From the NCBI GenBank assembly GCA_025526915.1, contig JAHLKH010000370.1:1-16610 (forward strand): a stretch of DNA of 16,610 bases, given 5' to 3'. The notes beneath the pieces are model-generated. The model made no database searches, was not told where the DNA came from, and saw only the letters and a program-made list of their open reading frames with translations. Each line of letters opens with the position of its first letter. Position 1 is the first letter of the stretch. The stretch is from Entophlyctis helioformis. Its lineage: Eukaryota; Chytridiomycota; Chytridiomycetes; Chytridiales; Chytriomycetaceae. The translations under genes and the position numbers were made by a program. Below, one piece after another: positions 7,765 to 15,892 of this stretch.

Positions 7765-7783
7765 GACACTTACAGCTTGCCAG
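7765..7783 (+). repeat. 19-bp direct repeat, copy 2, in the LTR/leader
   Basis: This is an exact copy of 7704-7722, 61 bp downstream. A perfect 12-bp palindrome (cattctagaatg, 7749-7760) lies between the copies. Confidence 0.9.
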
Positions 7784-8106
7784 TGCCAAGCGTCACAACG
7801 GCCAAGACCAAGTAACCGCAGCAGCGCATCAACGGGTGAGGAACATGCATGTCTCGATAAGTGTTTTGGATACACCAACCGTACACGCTTTTCTAGCGTC
7901 GAGGGTCAAAGACCGGATCGCTTATGATATTGGCTGCCTTCTGCATCTGGAACGCAGTATAGATGGCAGGCCGTATGCCTTGAGGCGGGGCTTGCTGGCC
8001 GTGTCGCCGTCGGGCAGGCTAGGCTTGGCCATGTACCGGTTGTAGAGTTGGATCGAGCGGCGTGTCCAGTGCCAGAGATTCACGACACGATGCAGCAGGG
8101 AATGCC

Positions 8107-8111
8107 AAAAA
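8107..8111 (-). terminator. Possible backup Pol III terminator
   Basis: Minus-strand TCCTCTCTTTTTG at 8118-8106 exactly repeats the 13 bp that end the tRNA transcript at 8160-8148. A second T5 tract 42 bp downstream is a typical place for a backup terminator. Confidence 0.45.
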
Positions 8112-8148
8112 GAGAGGAGCGTGATGGAGCAAGATAGCCACGACGAGC

Positions 8149-8153
8149 AAAAA
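8149..8153 (-). terminator. Pol III terminator of the tRNA-Trp gene
   Basis: A run of five T on the minus strand lies seven bases after the tRNA 3' end, the normal Pol III stop signal. Confidence 0.8.
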
Positions 8154-8160
8154 GAGAGGA

Positions 8161-8232
8161 TGAGCCCGACGCGAATCGAACGCGCAGCCTTTCGATCTGG
8201 AGTCGAGTGCTCTACCATTGAGCCACGGGCCC
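8161..8232 (-). tRNA. tRNA-Trp (anticodon CCA), intronless
   Basis: The 72-nt minus-strand sequence folds as a cloverleaf. The acceptor stem GGGCCCG pairs with CGGGCTC with one G-U, and the discriminator base is A. The D stem is GCTC/GAGC with loop AATGGTA. The anticodon loop is CTCCAGA with CCA at positions 34-36. The T arm has loop TTCGATT. The anticodon stem has one mismatch (C-A) at its outer pair. The string GACTCCAGATC is typical of eukaryotic tRNA-Trp. Internal A-box (TGGCTCAATGG) and B-box (GTTCGATTC) promoter elements are present, CCA is not encoded, and no intron interrupts the gene. The Dnmt2-like gene in this window encodes a tRNA methylase, but known Dnmt2 targets are other tRNAs, so no link is implied. 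Confidence 0.95.
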
Positions 8233-8378
8233 TCTTATGTGATCAAAATTTCCCAGAAACAATAAATTCACTGCTTCACGTAGCTGCCACTGCCACACAT
8301 CAACACCGTGTCTTGGCGGCATTCAGCTCAGATGCGGCAACTTGCTTTGTACTGCACATGTATGTATTGTTGTAATGA
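8233..8378. other. Spacer between tRNA gene and formin 3' end
   Basis: Only 146 bp separate the tRNA 5' end from the formin stop codon. It must hold the formin 3' untranslated region, since both genes are read on the minus strand. I see no AATAAA on the minus strand; the one AATAAA here (about 8260) is on the plus strand. Confidence 0.5.
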
Positions 8379-11300
8379 TCACTCATCACCATAGTCCGGC
8401 CCATCGGCAGCACCGCCGCCGCCACCTGCCCCTGCACTGCCGCCGTCCAGATCGTCCTCGGCAGCATCGGCAGCAGCAGCAGCAAACAGCTTGTCCAGCT
8501 CGCGCGCATCCAGCGGCTTCATGGGCATCATCGAGAACCGCTTGAACATCTCCTTGGCTTCGGTCGTCCTTGCCTGTGCCTTGACCGCGTCGACGGCTGT
8601 TGGCCGGTGTGGTGGTGGCGTTGCTGTTGCTGCTGTTGTTGCTGCAACTTCAACAGTTCCACTGGCCTCTCCAACGGTATCTCCGCCGGCTTCCGCTTCG
8701 GCTTCGGCCTCAGCAGCAGCAGCGGCGGCGGCAGCCGCATCGGCCTCTGCCTTGACAGCCGCCCGCCGCTCGCGCTCAGCCGCCGCCCGTGCAGCGCGCT
8801 CGACCTTGCGGACCTCCTCTTCCCGCTGCTTGCGCAGCTCAATAACGGCCGATCGGAAACTCTGGAAAAACACATCGAGCGTCATGTAAAAGTACGACGC
8901 CTGTTTGCGCGAGCTGCTTCCAGAGTCATCGCCCGAGCCGCTGGCGCTGGCGCCAATGGTCGGCACAACGTACTCGTCGGGGTCTTCGCCAAAGTACTGG
9001 AGGGCGTCGCGCCATGCGGCCACAAACGCGTCAAACTCTTCGCGCACCATGGCGATGAGGGCGGCCGCTGGCGTGAGCACGTCCGTCTCGAGACGGGCCT
9101 GGAACGCCGACTCGCCGCTTTGGCCATCGCCAATCTTGTCCTTGCCGTCGGCATCGCTAAACGCGTACCCGCGCAGCCGCTGCACCGTGACTTCCATGGC
9201 ACCCACCTGCGCACACAGGTCGCGGATATCATACAGCCGCACCACAGAAAGCTCCTCGAAATCCCCGACAACACCGAGCACGTCGCCGCCGTCCTTTTCG
9301 AGCATCTCAATGAGAAACGTCATGAGACTCCACTTGCCGTCGGCGCTCTTGACGTCGCGCAGACGAGCCAGGCCCTCGATCTTGAATCCAAGGGCTTTGG
9401 CCTCGCGGCCCATCCACGGGCGGTAGCTGCCGGCCCCCGCACCGGCACCGTACTGGTAGTTGGTGAGGTTGCCCAGCTCGAGCACGGTGCGCAGGAGGAT
9501 CTTGAACCGCTCCGACGAGCGGAACAGCACCGACACGGCGCGCAGCCGGGAGAACTTGCCGAGCACGTCGGCCGCCTCAATGTGCACCTGCATCTTGAAG
9601 AGGAACGCCAGCACCTGCGTCGAAAAGTGCGGGTGCTCTGTGACGGCCATCATGAACGCTTCTGCAGGCGCATAGGGCAGCACCGTGCCGTCCGGTCCCG
9701 GCTTGGGCGGCGTGCGGCGCCACTTGTCGCACATCTTGGCTTCGTCCGGTGTGGGCAGCAGGCCCTGCAGCGTGAGCAAATCGTCGCTCGCCAGCACCGT
9801 GTCGTCAAACGCCTGCACAGCAGCAATGATGCCGCGCACGTCAAGCCCGCGCCGCGTGAAGCGGCTGAGACCAATTGCCACGTTGTTGGCACGCCGCATG
9901 TCGAGAAAACTGGTGTACAGCACTTTGGCGACCATCGTGGCGGGCTTCTTGCCTCCGCCCGCATCGCCTGCCTTTTTGTCCTGTCCGGGCACAATGCAAA
10001 ACAGCTCTTCGAATCGCTTGACGTCGAGCTTGACCACGGGACGGCCGGCCGGGCCGTTGGCAGACGAAGAAGAGGCCGGGTCGTCCATGTCGAGCTCGTT
10101 CCAGACAGAGTTTTGCACGTTGCGGATCTCGTTCCAGTGGAGTTTGGCGCGTGCGCGGATCTGCGGGCCGGCGTTGGCTGGCGGTGGTGGGAAGCGCGAC
10201 ATGCCACCCATTCCAGGTGGCGGAGGCGGCGGCGGTGGACCGCCCATTCCCGGTGGTGGAGGAGGCGGAGGAGGCGGTCCTCCCATTCCTGGCGGCATTG
10301 GAGGTGGCGGTGGTGGCGGTGGTGGTGGCAACGGCGGTGGCGGAGGGGGCATGCTTGGAGGCCCAGATGGTGGTGGAAGCGGCGGCGCAGCAGGGGGCGG
10401 CAACACACTCGCGTCGCTCTTGCTTTTCTCGTCCAACACCGCATCACTCTTCTTGGGGAGCAGGCTCTCAAACTTGGCGTTGCCTGCCTCGCCGTCTGCA
10501 TCCACAATCTTTCTGACAGGCGGTGTAGGCCACGCGGGCGGTGCGACGGATATCCGCGAAGCGCCAGTCCCCGATGACATGGCAGGAGTGGCGGGTAACG
10601 GGACAGGCGGCGGAGGGGGGATAATGCCCGATGGCGGCGTGGGCCACGGATGATGCGGTGCACCGGCCCGCGACACACCAACAATCTGCCGACGCACGGC
10701 CACATCGTCCGTGATCTTGTGGGTACGCGTCCGCACGGCTCCGTCGTCTGAGCTCGCGTCTCCTTCTCGGTCTCCACCGCTGTCACCATCGCTGCCAGCA
10801 GCGATCGGTTCAGGCGACGCCAGCCGACTGGTATTGAACCGCCCTCGGTCGCGGTCGCGACCGACACTCTGTTCGCGTGGCTGATCGCCGTCGCCACTGT
10901 CTCCAGATCCTGACGGCCCACCAGACCCACCAGACCCACGCCGCCGCGCGTCCTGTGCAAGCAGCCGCTCCAGCCGATCGATGGTTGCCGTGCGCGCAGA
11001 GGCACCAGGCGATCCAGCCGACACCGGGCCAGCCAGCGGCAGTCTGCCCATATCCAGCCGACCCAGTGCGTCTGTCCGTCCTGCAGCGTCGGCGCTCACA
11101 CTCCGGGACAGTTGCGACGTGGACAGTAGGCGGCGATCGTCACCGCCACCACCACCGTCACCACCATCGTCATCGCCCTCCTCTGTCGGCGAAAACGGCC
11201 GACCCATGACATCCGCACCCGACCGCGTGCCCAGACCGCCCGTGGTTGCCGCACGCATCGGACCCGCTGCATCGTCATTTGCGCTTCTCTGCCGCTCGGT

Positions 11301-14196
11301 AGCCGGCATGGATCCATGCAGAGGTTGGTGCTGGTGGGACGCGTCGTCGCCCTCGCCTGCCGACCATTTTCGGTCGCTGCCACGCCGGCCCGTTTGGCCA
11401 AGCAGCTTCTCGAGCCGCTTGGCAGACGCGTTCGCGCGTTCAAGGAGCGCCGACTGGTACGGCGAAGGCGGCGATCCGACCGACTCGGGCGATATCTGCT
11501 GGGGCGTCTGCGTCGTCGTGATCGAGTGCACCGCTGACCCATCCTGCGGCGGGTTCGACAGGCCCTGATAGTCGCCAGAGTATAAACTGCGGCCGCCAGC
11601 CGTGACGCTGCGGTGGTGGGCATCAGGTGGCGCGATAGTGGAGAGAGCAGGGGACGCGGTCGTGAAGGAAAAGTAGTCGGAGCCAATGGTGTGGAGCGAG
11701 TCCTTGTCAGAGGGATCGTCGGGCGAGCCGTGGCCCGACGCAGCATGGACAGAGCTGGCGCTTTGGGACCGCTCGCGCATGGACGGCAAGCCGGGAGCGA
11801 GACTCGAGGCCGGACCCGAGACGCCGGCAATGCCACCAGACAGGGGGTTTTTGTTCCTCAGACGCGTGCGCGGCCCGCTGGTGTTTGCGTTGGGCACAGA
11901 TGAGCCATTGACAAGGAGCTGCTGGTTGTTGGCGTTGACGGCGCTGCTGGTGGTGCCACTGGCGCTGCTGCTGACCGTGATCATGCTCGAGTTTGCGTCG
12001 GACGAGGTGGTGATGTCGCGATTGGATGCAGACCTGCCGCGTCTGGACGAGGTGTAGACCGACATTCGCAGCATGGGGTGCTCGGTGCAGATGGCGCGTG
12101 CAAGGTCAAGAGCGTCCTGGATCTGGTTGCCAGTCTGCTGCAGACAGTAGCACGCGACCACACGGTTGATGCCCTTGGCTTCGATGCCGCGCATGCTGGC
12201 CTCGTTGATGCGCACAGAGTGGTAGCACACGAGCCGGGACAGGCACTTGAGGAGCGACGAGTCCATCGAGCGGGTGTACGAGAGCTTGTACGATCCGGCC
12301 GGGTCGGACGCCTCCAGCTCGAGTTCCTGTGCCTTGGACAGTCCCTCTGAGATGACCACGTCAAGCGTAAAGTCTGCTGGGAACCGGCCATCGTCGAGAT
12401 CCCGTTTGCTGACATCCAGGTCCGACACAGCGACGCGGATGATGCCGCTCGAGGGCATGAAGCCCGAGTGGAATGAGAAGCTGAGCATTGTGGCAATCTG
12501 GCGCGAAGCGGATGGATGCTGGCCAGGCCCAGCCAACGATGAAGACGCAGAAGACGCAGATGCGGCGGGAGTGTGGAAGATGCGCAGCTGGACGTCCTTT
12601 TCGAGGAAGAGGGGTGCGGTGTGAGGGATGCGGAAGATGACGGCCGCGTCGGTGCGCTGCACGAGCATCTGCGCAAAGACGGCCAGCTCGCCCGGAGACG
12701 CAGCCTGGCCCGACGACTGGGCAGCCGCGAGTGCCGACGAGGTGGAGAAGACGAGCTTGCCGCTCTCGTAGACCTCGAGCCCCGGATTGCAGCCGCCGGA
12801 GCCGTCAAAGTTGGGGATGCCGTTCATGACCACGCGATGCATGCGAAGCGGGTATGCGCTGGGAACCGATCCGCCCAGGATCATGAGGTTGTTGAAGTAG
12901 TCGACGTAGCGCTCGAGCGACACGGTGACCCACGAGCGGTCGATGGGCTGGTTGCTGCTGCCTCCGGCCATGGTCGTCGCGGGGGAGCGGCGGTAGGCGT
13001 AGTACTCGAACGCCTCGTTGGCGTCTGGGATGATTTCGACAAAGCGCAGATAGGCGGCAATGGCGACGCCGGTGCGGCCGACACCGTTTGTGCAGTGAAC
13101 GACGGCCACGTTTCCAGGGTCGAGGGAGAGCCACGCGTGCATGGATCTGGCAATGTCGATGATGGTCTTGACGTTCAGGTGGTATGCCTTGGACAGCGGG
13201 AAGTTTGCAATGCGGTTCCCAAACGGCAGCGTGTCGTACGAGCCCTGCGACGTGTCGCCTGTCCGCAGAGGATCAGAGCTCGGGTTAGCTGGGTCGGCCG
13301 AGGATGCGGCGGCAGCAGCAGGCATAGAGAGAGCACGAACCGGCCAGGTTCCAGATCATGTAGCGGCCGGCGTAGCGGGTATTGAGAAAGAGGGCCAGAT
13401 CGGCAATGCTGTTGCGGTGCAAGCGCTGATCGCTGCGCTGTTTCCACGGCAGTCCAGCGGCCATGACGCGGTTTGTGATGCGGCGGATATCCAGACGACG
13501 CACGATGCGCAGGAAGTTTGGGTCGGCGGGCAGCGGCGGGGGCGGCCGGGTGCCGACCACCAAGGGCGAGTCGATGGGGCCGTACAGAGTCGATGCCGAT
13601 GCCGACGACGCGGCAGCACCGGCAGCACCGGCAGCAGCAGCATAACGCAGCGATTCCGAGTACAGCGACATGGTGCGCGACTTGAGGTCTGACGGGCGGC
13701 GGTCTGACGCCAGGGCGGCCGAGCCGGCTGGCGTGGCCAGCGAGTCTGGGCCGGCAAAGAAGCGAGACTCGAGAAAGAAGTCGTCGCGGTGGATGAGGCG
13801 GCGCTCGTGCTCGCGCGCCTTGAGCGAGTTGTGCCACGGCGACGGCGACGGCGACGGCTGCGGCGATGGCTGCGGCTGCGAGCGCGGATCTGCGGGGCCG
13901 GCGGGCGGCGTGGCGGCCGATGGTCTGCGGCCCGACGACGGGTCGGGGCCAGCACGCAGGGCGTCTAGTCTGCCGGAGCTGCTTGTAGTGGTGGTGCTGT
14001 TGAAGGTGCTGCTGCTGCTGTTCAAGGAAGCGCTGGCGTGCAGCGACGGCGGCGGAGCAAACGACGACAGCGGCGGGTGGTGGGCAAGCCCGCCGGTGCC
14101 ATGCGCGGCGGTGCCAGCGGTGCCAGTGCTGCCAGACATGCTGCCGCCGCCGGGCGTGCTGCTGCTGCCGCCAGTGCCAGACGTGCTGCTGCCCAT
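8379..14196 (-). CDS. Formin with N-terminal PTEN-like phosphatase and C2 domains
   Basis: This actin nucleator and elongator has two exons (14196-13341 and 13258-8379), giving 1911 residues. Domains: disordered Ser/Pro/Gly-rich N-terminus (1-227); PTEN-like phosphatase (about 228-415) with P-loop HCTNGVGRTG, catalytic C341 and R347; PTEN-type C2 (about 419-592); an unassigned helical region (about 611-683); a long disordered stretch; Pro-rich FH1 (about 1239-1312), which binds profilin; FH2 (about 1322-1760) starting at KLHWNEIRNVQ, with LDMRRANNVAIGL and LELGNLTN (GN at 1548-1549); then an Arg/Glu/Ala-rich coiled tail. The C-terminus has a short LDKLF motif in an acidic setting that could be autoinhibitory, but this is a guess. 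Class II plant formins share the PTEN-C2-FH1-FH2 order, in which the PTEN part serves membrane targeting. Start ATG 14196 is the first in frame; I saw no nearby in-frame ATG upstream of it. Divergent from the ERG27-like gene. Confidence 0.93.
10180..10400 (-). repeat. Proline-codon repeats of the FH1 domain
   Basis: GGTGGCGGAGG-type repeats on the plus strand encode, on the minus strand, runs of 6 to 12 prolines separated by PGMGG. The PPPPPPPPPGMGG unit recurs, which points to unequal exchange or slippage. Poly-Pro tracts of this kind recruit profilin-actin. Confidence 0.9.
13259..13340 (-). other. Intron of the formin gene (82 bp, phase 1)
   Basis: The donor GTTCGT follows CTGGCCG, the acceptor is GGACAG, and CTAAC with branch A at 13285 lies 26 bases before the intron end. 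Joining the exons gives IWNLAG followed by DTSQGSYDTLPF, matching the PTEN-family run from the YMVYNL-like strand to the SYDT-like motif. The total coding length is then a multiple of three. Confidence 0.92.
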
Positions 14197-14239
14197 CAGA
14201 GCGCCAATGGCCTGCGGCCGCGCCGTTCGTTGGTTCGTT

Positions 14240-14270
14240 GGTTGCGTTGGTTGCGTTGGTTGCGTTGGTT
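14240..14270. repeat. ggttgcgtt 9-bp tandem repeat
   Basis: Three full copies and a partial fourth lie about 45 bp upstream of the formin start codon; degenerate cgttcgttggtt copies precede them (14224-14239). Confidence 0.9.
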
Positions 14271-14358
14271 AGTCTGCTGCACAGACAGATACGCTGATAC
14301 GCAGACAGAGTCGCACGCACGCACCTGGATGATGGACATGGGCAGGCGAGTGTCTGTC

Positions 14359-14380
14359 TGTGTGTGTGTGTGTGTGTGTG
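14359..14380. repeat. TG dinucleotide microsatellite
   Basis: Eleven TG units lie in the divergent promoter. Alternating purine-pyrimidine runs can adopt Z-DNA and are prone to slippage. Confidence 0.95.
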
Positions 14381-14499
14381 TCTGAGAGCGAGCGAGTATG
14401 GAAACCCGTCGACGTTACTTTATTTCGCTTCAACTCGCTTGATTTCGCCTGCATTTTGCCTGCATTTCGCTTCTTTCCGCTTCTATCCGCTTCCTTCCG

Positions 14500-15794
14500 A
14501 TGCTCGCTGCAGCCGACCCGTCCATGTCTGCGTCTGCACCGGCCGCGCACTCTGCCTTGCACGGCGACGACTGCAAGGTGGCCCTCGTCACGGGCGCCAA
14601 CACGTGCGTTACTGTCGCTGCCTGCCACTCTTGCGTATCTGCCTGCCGCTCTTGCCTGCCTGCCTGCCTGCCTGCAGCGACCCACTGACGCCTGCGTGCG
14701 CACAGCGGCATCGGCTTCGGCATCGTCGAGCGCCTCATCGAGCACTTCGAGGCCGCCCACGAGCCCGTCACCATCGTGCTCGCCTGCCGCAACCGGGCCA
14801 AGGCGCAAGAGGCCCGCGCCGCCCTCATCGCCCGCTACTTCCCTGCCCACCGCTCGTTTGGCGAGCGCACCATCCAGCTGCTCGCCGTCGACCTGTCCAA
14901 CACAAAGAGCGTGCTCCTGGCCGCCGCCGACTTCAAGCGCCGCTTCCGCCGCCTCGACTTTCTGGCCCTGAATGCTGGCATCATGCCCGTGGCGGCCATC
15001 GACGCCGTCGCCGGCGCCGTCGATCTCTTCACCCGCCCGCTCGTGCTCGCAAAGTCGGGCGGCAACGCCCTCGTGCAGCGCGCCGGCCTCGTCACCGCAG
15101 AGGGCCTCGGCGAGGTCTTTGCCGCAAACGTCTTTGGCCACTACCTGCTCGTGCGCGAGCTCGAGGACGAGCTGGCCCGCTCCGGCGATGCGCGCGTCGT
15201 GTGGATGTCGTCCACCACCGCCGATCCTGCCCTCTTTGACGACAGCGACTGGCAGTGTGTCAAGAGCAAGCATCCGTACGAGGCCTCCAAGCGGCTGTCG
15301 GAGCTCGTGGCCCTCGAGATGCAGCCCGATCTGTCCAAACGCGGCATTCACACGCTGCTGGCTTCGCCGGGCAACGTCAGCTCCGGCATCACACAGGGTG
15401 CCATCTTCTCGGGCCTCCTGGTCGTCATCCTCTACATTGTGAGTGCAGCTCTCTATCTCTATATCTGCCCTATCTCGGTGTGCCTGTTTGGCTGATCGGA
15501 TCACGCGCCTTGCCTTGCTTCCAGCTGCGCTTCTTTGGCGCGTCCGGCATCAACATCACGGGAAGAAACGGCGCCACGAGCACAGTCGCCCTCATCACAT
15601 CCCCAGACGCCAAAACCCTCGACCCGACCAAGGTCTACCACTCGGAAATCAATCTGTTGGGCCGCAAATGGGTTGTGCCCTTGACCATCGATCAGGGCGA
15701 TGCGGCCCTTAGACGCCACCTTGTGGGCGAGATGGAGACTCTCCGTCGCAAGTTTCGCGATCTGGCCCGCTCAGAGGGTCTCTTGCGTGACTAG
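14500..15794 (+). CDS. ERG27: 3-ketosteroid reductase (ERG27/HSD17B7-like short-chain dehydrogenase)
   Basis: Three exons (14500-14603, 14706-15438, 15525-15794) encode 368 residues. Enzymes of this family reduce the C3 ketone with NADPH during sterol C4 demethylation at the ER or lipid droplets. The Rossmann motif TGANTGIG lies at 31-38 and is restored only by splicing; LNAGIMP follows with N124. The catalytic Ser is at about 203 and YEASK gives Y226 and K230. Length and the insertion between the NAG motif and the catalytic Ser fit ERG27 rather than a generic short-chain dehydrogenase. A hydrophobic segment (IFSGLLVVILYI) near the second splice junction would act as membrane anchor. The start at 14500 is the first ATG; 14524 is an alternative eight codons in. 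It converges on the Dnmt2-like gene with only 93 bp between stop codons. Retinol-dehydrogenase-like enzymes are the main alternative. Confidence 0.87.
14604..14705 (+). other. Intron 1 of the ERG27-like gene (102 bp)
   Basis: The donor is GTGCGT, the acceptor GCACAG, and CTGAC (14685-14689) lies 17 bases before the end. It splits the Thr codon of TGANTGIG after its second base. A CCTG/CTGC tandem run lies inside it. Confidence 0.93.
15439..15524 (+). other. Intron 2 of the ERG27-like gene (86 bp)
   Basis: The donor is GTGAGT, the acceptor TTCCAG after a pyrimidine-rich stretch, and CTGAT lies about 29 bases before the end. The phase is 0. Splicing joins VVILYI to LRFFGASG and avoids the in-frame stop at 15493. 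Confidence 0.93.
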
Positions 15795-15886
15795 CCAAGC
15801 CTAGCCAAGCCACAGCAGCTCTATTGATTGTGTCCAATGACCGTATCTATATAAAGTGCGTCGTATGTTGCATGTATTCAGCAGCC

Positions 15887-15892
15887 TTTATT
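15887..15892 (-). promoter_or_regulatory. AATAAA overlapping the Dnmt2-like stop codon
   Basis: Minus-strand GAATAAAGG places the polyadenylation hexamer over the TAA stop. Cleavage 10 to 30 bases further would fall in the 93 bp between the convergent stop codons. Confidence 0.5.

Larger units (their letters stand above)
7784..8160. other. Spacer between retroelement and tRNA gene, function unclear
   Basis: No convincing gene is seen. On the minus strand a short stretch near 8080-7950 has GC-rich third positions and encodes SIQLYNRYMAKPSLPDGDTA before the frame ends; another minus frame downstream reads AIYTAFQMQKAANIISDPVF before a stop. These may be parts of a small or decayed gene. I recognise neither. 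Confidence 0.35.
14197..14499. promoter_or_regulatory. Shared divergent promoter of formin and ERG27-like genes
   Basis: The 303 bp between two divergent start codons must hold both 5' leaders and core promoters. It contains a 9-bp tandem repeat (14240-14270), a TG dinucleotide run (14359-14380) and a pyrimidine-rich TTCCGCTT-like repeat up to the ERG27-like ATG (about 14425-14499). I see no clear TATA box in either direction. Confidence 0.6.

Noticed and set aside
7570..8232. Ty3-style targeted insertion next to the tRNA gene
   Set aside because: The element lies about 380 to 450 bp away on the 3' side of the tRNA gene, whereas Ty3 inserts within a few bases of the Pol III start site. A chromodomain suggests chromatin-guided targeting instead.
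8607..10577. Plus-strand open frame of 656 codons opposite the formin
   Set aside because: It is antisense to the FH2 coding region and lacks a recognisable domain; its Trp/Arg and His/Arg repeats mirror the FH1 proline codons. High GC content makes long antisense frames common.
14269..15504. Minus-strand open frame of 411 codons opposite the ERG27-like gene
   Set aside because: It is the complement of the short-chain dehydrogenase exons and introns; the plus strand has all family motifs and matching splice sites.
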